64,000 nt of DNA from Pseudorhizobium pelagicum (GCA_000722615.1 JOKI01000023.1:1-64000), one strand, 5' to 3'. Shown: positions 53,347 to 63,892, counted from the first letter of the stretch. Program-made: numbers and translations. The notes: generated by a model not told the origin, from the sequence alone.

Positions 53347-54500
53347 CGAGGCGGATATGACGTCTGTCGATCATTGGCGATGAGGCCCAGGAGAAGCAGG
53401 ACGAGCGACCAGCCGTAGACCGAGCCGACCGTCAGCTGCAGCCAGGCAGAGGCGCCGAACTGCGCCAGGACGAGCGGCACCGGGATGGTCAGCGCCACCG
53501 CGACCGGCCAGGTCCAGGGTCTTTGCCAGTGATGCAGGAGGACCGGCAGCAGAAACAGGGTATAGTGGATCCAGCCGAGCGGCGAGGCCAGAAGCGCCGC
53601 CACCAGCGCAAAGCTGCTGACGTCCATGGTCCCGGGCCGTCGCCAGACGGCCCATGCGGCGAGCGACAGGAGCAGGAGGGCGCTGAGCACGGTCCCGAGC
53701 AAGGGCAGCCCCGCCCGTGCCGCAATACCGGCGAAGGAGGCGTTGGTGAGGAAGACGGCGCGGTCGCCGTCAGAGGCCACCAGGCTCAGCCAGTCGAGAT
53801 AGATCTGGGGCCCGAAGACGGCCAGCGGAATTGCGGCGATGACGGCAGCCGTGGCGGCAGCGACAAGAGGCGGTCGCCAGCAACCGGCCAGGAACAGGAG
53901 CACCGGCCAGACGAGGAAGTTCGGCTTCATCGACACCAGCAGGCCAATGAGGATGCCGGCCTGAACCAGTTTTCCCCGCTCCAGCAACAGCCAGGCGACG
54001 ACTGTCGCCAGCACCAGCGGCGTATAGATTTGCCCCAGAAACAGCGTGTCCCAAAAACCCGCCAAGGCAAAGGCCCAGATCCCGAGGAGGATAGCCTCGA
54101 CGCCTTCGCTGTAGCGGCGCAGCAGCAGGATGACGGCGGCCAGATAGCAGACGAGCGAGATCCCCCACCAGACCCGCAGCGATGTCGCCAGATCCGTGAT
54201 GTCGAAGAGCTGGAAGAGGAGCGCGGAGATCGGCGGGTTCAGGTTCGGGTTCCACGCCTCAAAGCCTGGAAACACCACATGCGGTGTGAGAGGGGGGTAG
54301 ATGCCATAGGGGTCCAGGCCAGTTGCGGCGGCACGCCCGGAGGCGACGAAGGCGCCGAAATCCCACCAGCCGTGATCCGACACGACGCGCGGAAACTCGA
54401 AATTGATAACCCAGAGCGAGAGCACCGCGAGCCCGATGGGAAACAGCAGCCGAAAAACATGGTGCTGCGGGCGCGACGCGGAAAATTGTCTCGCATCCAT
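53328..54500 (-). CDS. GT87/DUF2029-like polytopic glycosyltransferase
   Basis: A 390-residue membrane protein with about ten helices, starting MDARQFSASRPQHHVFRLLF. The first outside loop has WWDFGAFVASGRAAATGLDP followed by YGIY, matching the D-F/Y ... G-x-x-P-Y pattern of GT87 mannosyltransferases, which use polyprenyl-phosphate sugars. WNPNLNPPISALLFQLF and WDTLFLGQIYTPLVLATVVA are further family-like segments. It converges on and overlaps the third paralogue. It may add another sugar to the same acceptor. Confidence 0.8.
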   Translation of the reverse strand: MDARQFSASRPQHHVFRLLFPIGLAVLSLWVINFEFPRVVSDHGWWDFGAFVASGRAAATGLDPYGIYPPLTPHVVFPGFEAWNPNLNPPISALLFQLFDITDLATSLRVWWGISLVCYLAAVILLLRRYSEGVEAILLGIWAFALAGFWDTLFLGQIYTPLVLATVVAWLLLERGKLVQAGILIGLLVSMKPNFLVWPVLLFLAGCWRPPLVAAATAAVIAAIPLAVFGPQIYLDWLSLVASDGDRAVFLTNASFAGIAARAGLPLLGTVLSALLLLSLAAWAVWRRPGTMDVSSFALVAALLASPLGWIHYTLFLLPVLLHHWQRPWTWPVAVALTIPVPLVLAQFGASAWLQLTVGSVYGWSLVLLLLGLIANDRQTSYPPRQGVLR

Positions 54501-54643
54501 CTGTCTCTGTCTCCTGCGTCCACTGTCGGCAACTGTGCGCTCCGCAGCACCGAACGTGTGACGCCTGCGAAAGTTGCAGGGAAGGATCAGGCGCCCGGAT
54601 GTCGCTCTCGCTGCCCATTCCGGTTTGCCATCAGCTTCTTGAG

Positions 54644-55468
54644 CTATCGAAGGTCTTCCTGCCGAGAAGCCTTCTCTCGAACGCCGAGGTCATTGCGCAG
54701 CGATATGACTTCGGCCCGCAGGGCTCGCATTTCGGCCAGCACCGCTGCCGAATCGTCGTGCAGCGTCTGTCTGTCGGCCGTGGCAGAGGCCTCGGAATCC
54801 TGCTGCATTGCAGATACGATCACGCCGATGAACAGGTTCAGAACCGCGTAGGTGGACAGCAGGATGAAGGGCACGAAGAAGGCCCAGGCCTGGGGATGGA
54901 CCTCCATGACGGGCCGCACGATGCCCATGGACCAGCTTTCGAGCGTCATGACCTGGAAGAGCGTGTAGAGCGAGGCCGTCAAGGTGCCGAACCAGTCGGG
55001 AAAGTTCTGGCCGAAGAGATTGGTGGCCATGACCGCGGCGACGTAGAAGAGCATGGCCATCAGCACCAGGATGGACGTCATGCCCGGCAAGGCCGAGATG
55101 AGGCCGCCCACCACACGGCGCAGCGCCGGCATTGTCGAGATGAGCCGCAACACCCGCAGGATCCGCAAGGCACGCAGCACCTGGAACGGACCCGTGGCCG
55201 GAATGACGGCGATGGCGACGACCGAGAAGTCGAACAGGTTCCAGGGATCACGAAAGAAGCGGGGGCCGAAGGCGTAGATGCGGGTCACGAGCTCGGCCAC
55301 GAAGATCGCCAGGATGGCCTTGTCCAGCACATGGAGGAGCGGCCCGTAGGCGGCCAACAGCTCCGGATAGGTCATGAGACCCAGCACGATGGAATTGACG
55401 ACGATGATCGCGATGATCACCTGCTCCCAAAGCCGGGAGGTGAGCAGCTTCACGAGCCTGTGACGCAT
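54644..55468 (-). CDS. Bacterial voltage-gated sodium channel (NaChBac/NavAb type)
   Basis: A 274-residue single-domain channel. S1-S3 occupy about residues 14-90, and the S4 sensor FQVLRALRILRVLRLI (95-110) has arginines every third position. The pore follows, with the selectivity filter TLESWSM at 175-181, identical to that of NavAb including Glu 177. S6 is FVPFILLSTYAVLNLFIGVI. A C-terminal coiled coil (AEMRALRAEVISLRNDL) should drive tetramer assembly. It conducts sodium in response to depolarisation. It stands alone on the minus strand. Confidence 0.93.
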   Translation of the reverse strand: MRHRLVKLLTSRLWEQVIIAIIVVNSIVLGLMTYPELLAAYGPLLHVLDKAILAIFVAELVTRIYAFGPRFFRDPWNLFDFSVVAIAVIPATGPFQVLRALRILRVLRLISTMPALRRVVGGLISALPGMTSILVLMAMLFYVAAVMATNLFGQNFPDWFGTLTASLYTLFQVMTLESWSMGIVRPVMEVHPQAWAFFVPFILLSTYAVLNLFIGVIVSAMQQDSEASATADRQTLHDDSAAVLAEMRALRAEVISLRNDLGVREKASRQEDLR

Positions 55469-55553
55469 GGCAATGATTTCCCCTCAAATGGCGAGGAGGA
55501 AGAGCGCAACCCGCGGCATTCGTCAAGTGGCGCCGACCGGCCGGGCCAAGCTG

Positions 55554-55814
55554 CTAGTGCAGGGATGGCTCGTCTTCGCCGAGGAAGGACGCCAGACCGT
55601 CGCGCTCCGCGGTGGCCAGGAATTCCTCCCATGCATCCTTGTCCGTCGCAAAGGGCTCTTCCCAGGTGGTCACGTCCTCCGCCTGCGAAATGACCTCCAG
55701 CTGCCAGTCTCCTTGCGTGCCGGCAGGTCGGTAGATGTCGACGAGGACGGTGATCCCGTCGTCTTCAAACTCCCCGGAAAATTCGGAGTGCTCGAGCTTC
55801 GGCTCCTTGGCCAT
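55554..55814 (-). CDS. Small acidic protein of unknown function
   Basis: An 86-residue protein starting MAKEPKLEHSEFSGEFEDDG behind CAGGAG. It has a strand-rich core (TVLVDIYRPAGTQGDWQLEV) and an acidic helical C-terminal half with WEEPFATDKDAWEEFLATAE. Rhizobial genomes carry small proteins of this kind, but I do not assign a function. It lies between the sodium channel gene and the ABC-2 permease, both on the same strand. Confidence 0.75.
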   Translation of the reverse strand: MAKEPKLEHSEFSGEFEDDGITVLVDIYRPAGTQGDWQLEVISQAEDVTTWEEPFATDKDAWEEFLATAERDGLASFLGEDEPSLH

Positions 55815-55957
55815 CACGTGTGCTCCTGAGAATTGCCAGCAATGGGCCATCGATACCGCAGGGACAGGCGTCAGGGCAAGCCGGCGAGATGAAGTGAGCC
55901 ACGGGCGCGTGGATGTGGTTCGTGGAACCGGCCGCTGAGCAAGGACCGTTTCTGCTC

Positions 55958-57070
55958 CTAAACCAGCGATCTGCGGAAGCTGCGCAGCGAGAAGACGAAG
56001 AATATCAGGGCGATCGCCGCCAGCCACACGAACTGCGGCCACACCACGGACAGTCCGGCGCCGCGGTAGAGGATCGCCTGTGCGAGCAGGATGAAATGGG
56101 TGTTCGGCGCCGCGAGCATGATCGTCTGGATGATCTCCGGCATGCTTTCGCGCGGTGTGGTCGCACCGGAGAGGATCTGAAGGGGAAGGAGGACGAGCAT
56201 CAGGAGCAGGCCGAACTGCGGCATCGTACCGGCGATGGTGGCCAGGGCAATGCCCATGGCGCTGGTGGCCAGAAGGTGAACCGCCGCGCCCGCCATGAAC
56301 AGCGCAAGCGACCCCTCGATCGGCACCTGCAGCAATCCCTGCACCACGACGATCAGCGACAGGAAGGTGGTGACGAGGACGACCAGTCCCATCGACCAGA
56401 CCTTTGCCGCCATGATCTCGAAGGGCGTTAGCGGCATCACCAAAAGATGCTCCACCGTCCCGTGCTCCCGCTCCCGGATGAGAGCGGTTCCGGTCAGGAT
56501 GATCGACAGCATGGTGACGTTGGTGATGACATTCATCACCGACGCGAACCACATCTGGTTGAGCTCGGGATTGAACCTCGCACGAAGCGTCAGGCCCACG
56601 CCCGAGCCGGCACCAGCCGCATCCGTCGCGCCGAACTCCCCAACTTCGGTGGCGACGATGTTCTGAATGTAGCCGGAGCCGGAAAATGCCTGCGTCATGC
56701 GGGTGGCGTCGACATTGAGCTGGATGACCGGAGCCTTGCCCGCAATCAGGTCGCTCTGGAAGTTCGGCGGGATGTCGAGCGCGAAGGTGTCGGTGCCGGC
56801 ATCCATGCGGGCGTCCATCTCCGCCGTCGAGATCATTATCGGTGGCTTGAAGTAGGGAGGCAGAAAGGAGTCGGCGATCCGCCGTGAGAGCGGAGAATTG
56901 TCCTCGTCGACGATGGCGATGGGGGCATTGTTCAATGTCTCCGGAACGGCCTTCGCTTCCGTGTAGACCGCGATGGTGAAGGCGTAGAGGATGAAGGCGA
57001 TGAGCGCCGGCTCGCGCAGCAGGCCTCGCAATTCCTTCACGCCGAGATGGAAGATGGTCCCGAACCGCAT
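55958..57070 (-). CDS. ABC-2 type permease (YhhJ-like)
   Basis: A 370-residue membrane protein with an N-terminal helix, a large periplasmic loop (about 45-175; EAKAVPETLNNAPIAIVDED), then five helices ending with SLRSFRRSLV. The typical ABC-2 motif LIREREHGTVEHLLVMPLTP is present. Its ATG lies 2 bases after the stop of the RbbA-like gene. It matches YhhJ, the second permease of the E. coli yhiI-rbbA-yhhJ system. Export of an unknown substrate across the inner membrane is inferred. Confidence 0.9.
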   Translation of the reverse strand: MRFGTIFHLGVKELRGLLREPALIAFILYAFTIAVYTEAKAVPETLNNAPIAIVDEDNSPLSRRIADSFLPPYFKPPIMISTAEMDARMDAGTDTFALDIPPNFQSDLIAGKAPVIQLNVDATRMTQAFSGSGYIQNIVATEVGEFGATDAAGAGSGVGLTLRARFNPELNQMWFASVMNVITNVTMLSIILTGTALIREREHGTVEHLLVMPLTPFEIMAAKVWSMGLVVLVTTFLSLIVVVQGLLQVPIEGSLALFMAGAAVHLLATSAMGIALATIAGTMPQFGLLLMLVLLPLQILSGATTPRESMPEIIQTIMLAAPNTHFILLAQAILYRGAGLSVVWPQFVWLAAIALIFFVFSLRSFRRSLV

Positions 57071-57072
57071 GA

Positions 57073-59820
57073 TCAGCGTGCCTGCTTCTTGAGGAGACGT
57101 GCGGCGATCGCAATCAGCAGCGGACCGGCGATCAGGAGGGGCAGCAGGGCGCCACCGACATCGTCGAAGGTCAGCGCCTTTGAGAAGGTGCCGCGGGAAA
57201 TGATGTTGAAATAGGTCGTCGGATAGATCGCGCCGATCCAGGCCCCGAAGCCCTGCAGCGACGACACGGGGTCCATCATTCCCGAAAACTGTGTTGCGGG
57301 AATGATCGTCATCATCGTGGTCCCGAAGATGGCCGCGATCTGGCTCGACAGGAAACTCGAGACGAGCAGACCGAAGGCGGTCGAAAAGGCAACATACAGG
57401 ACCGCAGCCAGTGCGAATGTCGGCAGGCTCCCGGTGAAGGGCACCTGGAAGACGAAGACCGCAAAGAGCCAGAGCAGCACCGCATTGGCGACCCCGAGTG
57501 CCAGATAGGGCGCCTGCTTGCCCAGCAGGAATTCGAGCCGCGTGACCGGGGTCACGTAGAAGTTGATGATCGAACCCAGTTCCTTTTCCCGAACCACCGA
57601 CAGGGCGGCGAGAATGGCCGGGATCAGCAGAAGAAGCAGCGGGATTACCGCCGGCACCATGGCGATGAGGCTCTCTATCCCCGGGTTGTAGCGAAAGCGC
57701 GTTTCGATGGCGAAGGAGGCCGCTGCGGCGTCGCCGTAAAGGGCACGGGCCTGGCGGGCCGTCCAGCTGGCATGCATCCCCTGCACATAGCCGCGGATCG
57801 TTTCCGCCCTCTGCGGCATCGCCCCGTCGATCCAGGCTCCCACCTCGACATTGCTGCCGCGGGCGATGCGTTCGGCAAAGCCCGGCGGGATCTCGACCGC
57901 CAGCGAAAGGGATCCTTCGCGCATGCGTCGATCAAGATCGGCGTAGTCCTGGATCGGCGGCTGCTCGATGAAATACCGGGAGCCGGAAATGTCGGCGACA
58001 TAGTCACGGCTCGTCGACGTATTGTCGCGGTCGAGAACCGCAAACGTCAGCGCCTCGACATCCATGTTGATGCCGTAGCCGATGACGAACATCAGGATGA
58101 CGCTGCCGACCAGAGCCAGCGTTGCCCGGATCGGATCTCGCCGCAGTTCCAGCGTTTCCCGGCGGCTAAAGCTCCAGACGCGGCGCGGGTCGAAAAGGCG
58201 GCGACGCCGCGCGTCTGCGGGGGAAAGCTGCTGCGCAGGCGCTTCCAACGTAACTTCGGCCTCGTCCTGCGCCTGCGCGCCGATCTCGTCCTCCAGATAA
58301 CCGATGAAGGCGTCTTCGAGCGTGGCGGCATTGCGGCTTTCGCGGATGGCGGCCGGCGTGTCGGTCACCAGCACATGGCCGGCATGCATCAGCGAGATGC
58401 GGTCGCAGCGCTCCGCCTCGTTCATGAAATGCGTGGAGATGAAGATCGTCACCTTTTCCTTGCGCGATAGCTCGATCAGCAGCTCCCAGAGCTGGTCTCT
58501 TGCGATCGGATCCACCCCGGAGGTGGGTTCGTCGAGGATGAGGATCTCCGGGGAATGGACGAGCGCGACCGCCAGCGACAGGCGCTGCCGGATGCCGAGC
58601 GGCAGCGCGTCCGGCAACGCCTCCATGACGTCGAGCAGCTGAAAGCGCCGGGCAAGCTCCAGGATCCGCGCCGGTATCGCGCTTGGCGCCAGCCGGAACA
58701 GGCGGGCGTGCAGCTCGAGATTCTGCCGGACCGTCAGCTCCGTGTAGAGCGAGAAGGCCTGGCTCATGTAACCGACCCGCCTGCGGATCTCCATGTCGCG
58801 CGGGTCGACCGGCTTGCCGAACAGCCGGGCGGTGCCGCTGCTGGCCGGCAGGAGGCCCGTCAGCATCTTCATGGTCGTGGTCTTGCCGCAGCCGTTCGAG
58901 CCGAGAAAGCCGAAGATCTCGCCTCGGTGGATCCGGAAGCTGGCATTGTCGACCGCCGTGAAATTGCCGAAGCGCATGGTGAGCCCGTCCGCCTCGATGG
59001 CAAAGTCGGTGTCGTCGAATGAGAGGGCGGGCGATGGCGGGGGGCGGTGCTTCTGGTGATCCTGGTCCGGCATCAGCGCGATGAAGGCTTCGTCCAGCGT
59101 CGAGGCCCCGGTCTTTGCCAGCAGATCCGCAGGCGTGCCGGTGGCGAGGACCTTGCCGCTGTCCAGCGCGACCAGCCATTCGAAACGGGCGGCTTCCTCC
59201 ATGTAAGCCGTGGCGACCATGACGCTGATGTTGGGCCGTTCGCGGCGTATGCTGTCGATGAGATGCCAGAATTGCCGCCGTGACAGAGGGTCGACCCCCG
59301 TCGTCGGCTCGTCGAGGATCAGGAGGTCCGGATCGTGGAGGAGGGCGCAGCAGAGGCCGAGCTTCTGCTTCATGCCGCCCGAGAGCTTGCCCGCCGGCCG
59401 GTCCTCGAAGCCGGAAAGCCCTGTCAGCTTCAGGAGCGAATGGATGCGGCGCTGCCGCTCCTCACGCCCCTGTCCGAAGAGGCTGCCGAAGAAGTCGGCA
59501 TTCTCGAAGACGGAAAGCGTCGGGTAGAGGTTCTTGCCAAGCCCCTGCGGCATATAGGCGATGGCTGGACAGACGTGGCTGCGGTGGCTGCTGCTGCGCA
59601 TGTCGCCGCCCAGGACCTCAACATCGCCCGTCTGGATGACGCGTGCGCCCGCGATCAGGGATAGCAGTGTCGATTTGCCTACCCCGTCCGGCCCGATGAA
59701 GCCGATCATCCGGCCGGCGGGAATGTCCAGCGTGACATCGTTCAGAGCGACCCGCTTGCCATAGGCGTGTCTTACGGTCTTCAACCGTGCGGCATGGACC
59801 GGCTGCGCAGGGTCGAGCAT
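57073..59820 (-). CDS. rbbA: RbbA-like fusion: two ABC ATPase domains and an ABC-2 permease
   Basis: A 915-residue protein, similar in length to E. coli RbbA. First ATPase: [32 protein letters not shown]. Second ATPase: GSNGCGKTT, a degenerate signature [24 protein letters not shown]. From about residue 545 an ABC-2 permease half with a periplasmic loop, then [20 protein letters not shown] and five helices. RbbA was first named ribosome-associated, but the attached permease and the neighbouring HlyD and YhhJ genes argue for an export system. The start at 59820 follows the HlyD stop by 16 bases. Confidence 0.92.
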   Translation of the reverse strand: MLDPAQPVHAARLKTVRHAYGKRVALNDVTLDIPAGRMIGFIGPDGVGKSTLLSLIAGARVIQTGDVEVLGGDMRSSSHRSHVCPAIAYMPQGLGKNLYPTLSVFENADFFGSLFGQGREERQRRIHSLLKLTGLSGFEDRPAGKLSGGMKQKLGLCCALLHDPDLLILDEPTTGVDPLSRRQFWHLIDSIRRERPNISVMVATAYMEEAARFEWLVALDSGKVLATGTPADLLAKTGASTLDEAFIALMPDQDHQKHRPPPSPALSFDDTDFAIEADGLTMRFGNFTAVDNASFRIHRGEIFGFLGSNGCGKTTTMKMLTGLLPASSGTARLFGKPVDPRDMEIRRRVGYMSQAFSLYTELTVRQNLELHARLFRLAPSAIPARILELARRFQLLDVMEALPDALPLGIRQRLSLAVALVHSPEILILDEPTSGVDPIARDQLWELLIELSRKEKVTIFISTHFMNEAERCDRISLMHAGHVLVTDTPAAIRESRNAATLEDAFIGYLEDEIGAQAQDEAEVTLEAPAQQLSPADARRRRLFDPRRVWSFSRRETLELRRDPIRATLALVGSVILMFVIGYGINMDVEALTFAVLDRDNTSTSRDYVADISGSRYFIEQPPIQDYADLDRRMREGSLSLAVEIPPGFAERIARGSNVEVGAWIDGAMPQRAETIRGYVQGMHASWTARQARALYGDAAAASFAIETRFRYNPGIESLIAMVPAVIPLLLLLIPAILAALSVVREKELGSIINFYVTPVTRLEFLLGKQAPYLALGVANAVLLWLFAVFVFQVPFTGSLPTFALAAVLYVAFSTAFGLLVSSFLSSQIAAIFGTTMMTIIPATQFSGMMDPVSSLQGFGAWIGAIYPTTYFNIISRGTFSKALTFDDVGGALLPLLIAGPLLIAIAARLLKKQAR

Positions 59821-59836
59821 GGCATTCGCTCCCGGT

Positions 59837-60946
59837 CTATGGCGTGATGGGGTTGGCAAGCAGAGCCGGCCATTCGGCCGCCGGGTCGAGCTTGACATAA
59901 GCCTGGCCGGGCAGCCCGGTCTTCACCTGCGCCACATATTTCTGCAGCAGTTCCTCCGGCACCTGCGCGCGCAGGCGGAACATCAGTTTCTGGCGCTCTT
60001 CCTCGGTTTCCACCGTCTTGGGCGTGAACTGCGCGACATCGGACACGAAGGAGATCCGGGCCGGGATGACATATTGCGGGGCGGCATCGAGGATGATGCG
60101 GGCATCGCTGCCGATGGCGATGCGGCCGGCATCCGCGGTCGGCAGGAAGAAGGTCATGTAGACGTCGCCGACATCCAGCATGTTGAGGACGCGTCCTCCA
60201 GCCGCGACCACTTCGCCGGGGCGCGCCACCAGATACTGGATCCGGCCGCTGCGGGGAGCCTTGAGTTCTGCATCCCGCAAATCCGCATCGAAGCGTTCGA
60301 TCGTGGCCTGTGCTGCATCCACCGAAGCTTCCGCATCGATCACCTGGGAGCGGGCAGCACCGATCGCCGCATCCGTGGCGGCGAGCTGGGCCTTGGCGGC
60401 AGACAGCGAGGCCTTGGCGGTCTCGACCCGGCTGCGGTCGTCATCGAGCGCCTGCTCGGAGACGGTTCCACTGCGGGAAAGCTGTTCGCTGCGCCCGAGG
60501 CGTTTCTGCGCGGATTGAAGCGCGATGTCATTCTGGGCGACGACGGCCGCTGCCGCCTCCTTTTCGGCCAGTCTCTGGGTCACGAAGCTTTTGGCGGTGT
60601 CGATGCCGACCCTGGCACGCGCAAGCTGGGCCTCCGCCTCGCGCTTCTGGGCGCTGAGCTGTTCGATGTCCATCCGGGCGACCACCGTGCCCATCTCGAC
60701 GAAGTCACCCTCGCGCACGAGGACATCCGACAGTCGCCCCGCCGTGCGCGCGGCGACGTCGATTTCAGCGGCCTCGATGCGGCCGTTGCCGCTGGCGATC
60801 CCTGCCATCGCCTGCGCGCCGACGCGGGTGGACCAATACTGCCAGCCGAAATAGCCGGCGAGGGCGAGGGTGGCAAGGACGGCGCCAATCTTCCAGTAAC
60901 GGGTCAATCTGCCCTCCTGCTGTGGGACGTTGGAGTACATCCTCAT
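59837..60946 (-). CDS. HlyD-family periplasmic adaptor (YhiI-like)
   Basis: A 369-residue protein with an N-terminal membrane anchor ([19 protein letters not shown]), a biotinyl-lipoyl-like half motif [20 protein letters not shown], a long coiled-coil hairpin (about 95-225) rich in Ala, Arg and Glu, and the returning [18 protein letters not shown]. It is the first gene of the adaptor-ATPase-permease operon; by analogy with YhiI it connects the inner-membrane ABC exporter to an outer-membrane channel that is not encoded here. The start may be the first or third codon (60946 or 60940). Confidence 0.9.
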   Translation of the reverse strand: MRMYSNVPQQEGRLTRYWKIGAVLATLALAGYFGWQYWSTRVGAQAMAGIASGNGRIEAAEIDVAARTAGRLSDVLVREGDFVEMGTVVARMDIEQLSAQKREAEAQLARARVGIDTAKSFVTQRLAEKEAAAAVVAQNDIALQSAQKRLGRSEQLSRSGTVSEQALDDDRSRVETAKASLSAAKAQLAATDAAIGAARSQVIDAEASVDAAQATIERFDADLRDAELKAPRSGRIQYLVARPGEVVAAGGRVLNMLDVGDVYMTFFLPTADAGRIAIGSDARIILDAAPQYVIPARISFVSDVAQFTPKTVETEEERQKLMFRLRAQVPEELLQKYVAQVKTGLPGQAYVKLDPAAEWPALLANPITP

Positions 60947-60969
60947 GCGCCTCTTCGCACCGCAGATCC

Positions 60970-60983
60970 TTGACGAGGATCAA
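60970..60983. promoter_or_regulatory. FNR/FixK-like binding site
   Basis: TTGACGAGGATCAA differs at one position from the FNR/FixK consensus TTGAT-N4-ATCAA. It lies between the divergent HlyD operon (start 60946) and the P-type ATPase (61214). A site here suits low-oxygen control of the ATPase, whose leader would then be long, or of the HlyD operon if its start is further in. Confidence 0.5.
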
Positions 60984-61213
60984 TCCGCAGGGCGAGCCGT
61001 CCGACATACATCGACTCCTGAAGGCCACTGCAGTTCCCGATCCGAAAGCGCTGTCATCGATATCCGTCGCCGGATACGATCTGCATCAATGCAGCCGCCG
61101 CTCGGCCTGGGCATCTGGATGTCATCGCCGACACGGTTGGTGCTGGCGGCGATGCAGCCTGCCAGACATCCAGCGGTGGCGGGCGACGGTCATATAGCGT
61201 TGAAGGCAGAGGC

Positions 61214-63823
61214 ATGAACTTGAAAGATCCCCATAGTCAGACACTCGATGCTTGCCTCGACACTCTGGAGACGAGTGTGGGCGGGCTCACCGCGGCGGAG
61301 GCGGCACGGCGGCTGGCAGTGCACGGACACAACCAGCTGCCGGAAGCGCGTCGGCGGGGGCCAGTCCGCCGATTTCTGACCCAGTTCAACAATGTCCTGA
61401 TCTATGTCCTTCTGGGGGCGGCCCTGGTGACGGCGTTGCTGCAGCATTGGGTGGATACGGGGGTAATCCTGGCGGTGGTGCTGGCCAATGCGGTGATCGG
61501 CTTCCTGCAGGAGGGGAAGGCGGAAGCGGCGATGGCGGCGATCAGGGACATGCTCGCCCCCCATGCCGCGGTCCTGCGCGATGGCGCGCGGGTGACGGTC
61601 AGCGGCACCGAACTTGTGCCGGGCGACATCGTGCTGCTGGAGGCGGGCGACAAGGTGCCGGCCGACCTGAGGCTGATCGAGGCACAGGGGCTCGCGGCGC
61701 AGGAAGCGATGCTGACGGGAGAATCCGTCCCCGTCGAGAAGGCGACCAATCCGGTCGCGGATGATGCCGCACTGGGCGACCGCAGTTCGATGCTGTGGTC
61801 CGGCACGCTGGTTACGCAGGGGACGGCGAAAGGGCTGGTGGTTGCCACCGGAGCCTCGACCGAAGTCGGTCGCATCGGCGGGCTTCTGGAGGGGGTCGAG
61901 CAACTGACGACACCACTGGTCGCGCAGATGGATTATTTCGCGCGCTGGCTGTCTTTCCTGATCCTGCTTATCTCCGCACTGCTTCTGCTCTACGGCTACT
62001 TCGTCGGACATCGGGATTTCGCCGAATTGTTCATGGTCGTCATCGGCGTGGCCGTCGCGGCCATACCCGAGGGGCTACCCGCCGTCATGACCATCACGCT
62101 TGCGATCGGGGTGCAGGCGATGGCGCAACGCCATGCGATCGTCCGGCGTCTGCCGGCGATCGAGGCCATCGGCTCCGTTTCCGTCATCTGCACCGACAAG
62201 ACCGGCACGCTGACACGCAACGAGATGATCGTGGCCGCCGCGGAGACGCCGGACGGCGCGTTCGAGATTTCCGGCGAAGGCTATGCCCCGGAGGGCGCCG
62301 TTACGCCGGGCGGCGAGCTTACGCGGCTGGCCCTCGCCGCAAGCCTTTGCAACGACGCGGAACTTGCCCTGCGCGACGGTCAGTGGATGGTGGAAGGCGA
62401 TCCGATGGAAGGGGCACTGCTTGCCTTCGCCGGCAAGATCCTCACCGGAAGCCGCCCGGACATGCGCCGGCTGGACGTCATCCCTTTCGACTCCCGCCAC
62501 CGCTTCATGGCGGTCCTCAGCGAGGGGCCCGATGGCCGTGCCACCTTCGTGAAGGGGGCACCTGAGCGCGTTCTGCGCATGTGCGATGATATCGACTTCG
62601 GCCGCTGGCACGACCGGGTCGAGGCGATGGCGTCGCGCGGTCTGCGTGTCCTCGCCCTTGCCGAACGGAGCGAAAGCAGCGGCACCATCGATCCGGCATC
62701 GCTGCAGGGAAGCCTCCGGTTTCTCGGCCTTGTCGGTCTGATCGACCCGCCACGCCCGGAGGCGATCGCGGCCGTGGCCGAATGCAGGGCGGCCGGGATC
62801 CGCGTCAAGATGATCACCGGGGATCATGCGGGAACTGCCGCCGCGATCGCGGCTCAGATCGGCCTGGAAAACCCGAACCGCGTCCTGACGGGAGCAGATC
62901 TCGACAAGCTCGACGAGACGCAGCTGGCACTCGAGGTTGCCGGGGTCGACGTTTTTGCCCGCACCAGTCCGGAACACAAGCTGCGGCTGGTCACGGCGCT
63001 TCAGGCCAATGGCCTGACCGTCGCCATGACCGGCGACGGTGTGAATGACGCGCCAGCCCTCAAACGTGCGGACGCAGGCATCGCCATGGGACAAAAGGGG
63101 TCGGAAGCTGCCAAGGAGGCTGCCGATCTCGTGCTGGCCGACGACAACTTCGCCTCCATTGCCGCGGCCGTCCGCGAGGGGCGTACGGTGTACGACAACC
63201 TCCGGAAGGTGATCAGCTGGACGCTGCCCACCAATGCCGGCGAGGCGATGGTGGTGGTGCTGGCGCTGCTGGCGGGGCTGGCTTTGCCTGTGACCGCGGT
63301 GCAGATCCTCTGGATCAACCTCATCACCAGCACGACGCTGGGGGTCGCACTTGCCTTCGAACCGACAGAGGAAGGTACCATGAGGCGGCCGCCACGCCCG
63401 CGTGATACGCCCATCTTGTCGGGCGAACTCGTGTGGCACGTCTCGCTGGTCGGCGTACTGTTCCTCGCGGCCGTCTTCGGGATCTTCTCCTACGCGATCG
63501 ACCGCGGCTATCCACTTGCGCTGGCGCAGACCATGGCAATGAACACACTGGTCGTGCTGGAGGTCTTCCACCTCTTCTTCATCCGCAACATCTACAGCAC
63601 CTCGCTGACTTGGGCGGCCATCCGCGGAACGAAGGTCGTGTGGGGGATCGTTATCACGGTCATCGTCGCCCAGTTCGCCGTCACTTATGTGGCGCCGCTG
63701 CAGGCGATCCTTGGCACGCGGCCGATCGCCTTTCTGGACGGCCTGCTGATCGTGGCCATCGGAGGCGTCTTCTTTGCCATCATCGAGATTGAAAAGCAGA
63801 TCAGGCTGGGCTTGAGGCGGTGA
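61214..63823 (+). CDS. P2-type cation-transporting P-type ATPase
   Basis: An 869-residue ATPase. The N-terminal cation-ATPase domain is followed by LTGESVP, the M4 motif AAIPEGLPAVMTITLA, the phosphorylation site DKTGTLT with Asp 328, KGAPE, and the hinge TGDGVNDAPAL. About ten membrane helices are expected. The PEGLP motif and the residues after it fit SERCA-like calcium or related divalent-cation pumps, not copper or zinc pumps (no CPC motif). A FixK-like site upstream suggests induction at low oxygen. The ion cannot be assigned with certainty. Confidence 0.92.
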   Translation: MNLKDPHSQTLDACLDTLETSVGGLTAAEAARRLAVHGHNQLPEARRRGPVRRFLTQFNNVLIYVLLGAALVTALLQHWVDTGVILAVVLANAVIGFLQEGKAEAAMAAIRDMLAPHAAVLRDGARVTVSGTELVPGDIVLLEAGDKVPADLRLIEAQGLAAQEAMLTGESVPVEKATNPVADDAALGDRSSMLWSGTLVTQGTAKGLVVATGASTEVGRIGGLLEGVEQLTTPLVAQMDYFARWLSFLILLISALLLLYGYFVGHRDFAELFMVVIGVAVAAIPEGLPAVMTITLAIGVQAMAQRHAIVRRLPAIEAIGSVSVICTDKTGTLTRNEMIVAAAETPDGAFEISGEGYAPEGAVTPGGELTRLALAASLCNDAELALRDGQWMVEGDPMEGALLAFAGKILTGSRPDMRRLDVIPFDSRHRFMAVLSEGPDGRATFVKGAPERVLRMCDDIDFGRWHDRVEAMASRGLRVLALAERSESSGTIDPASLQGSLRFLGLVGLIDPPRPEAIAAVAECRAAGIRVKMITGDHAGTAAAIAAQIGLENPNRVLTGADLDKLDETQLALEVAGVDVFARTSPEHKLRLVTALQANGLTVAMTGDGVNDAPALKRADAGIAMGQKGSEAAKEAADLVLADDNFASIAAAVREGRTVYDNLRKVISWTLPTNAGEAMVVVLALLAGLALPVTAVQILWINLITSTTLGVALAFEPTEEGTMRRPPRPRDTPILSGELVWHVSLVGVLFLAAVFGIFSYAIDRGYPLALAQTMAMNTLVVLEVFHLFFIRNIYSTSLTWAAIRGTKVVWGIVITVIVAQFAVTYVAPLQAILGTRPIAFLDGLLIVAIGGVFFAIIEIEKQIRLGLRR

Positions 63824-63892
63824 CCGACCGGCTGTTGCCGGCCGCACTGATCGAGCGCGGGATAACGGAACGCAGGCTACAAAGAGCCCTTG

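Noticed and set aside
54553..54577. A third EcfG-like site upstream of the GT87-like gene (GCAAC-N16-CGTT on the minus strand)
   Set aside because: The -35 element has one mismatch in a normally invariant position, so I do not count it, though it would be in a suitable place.
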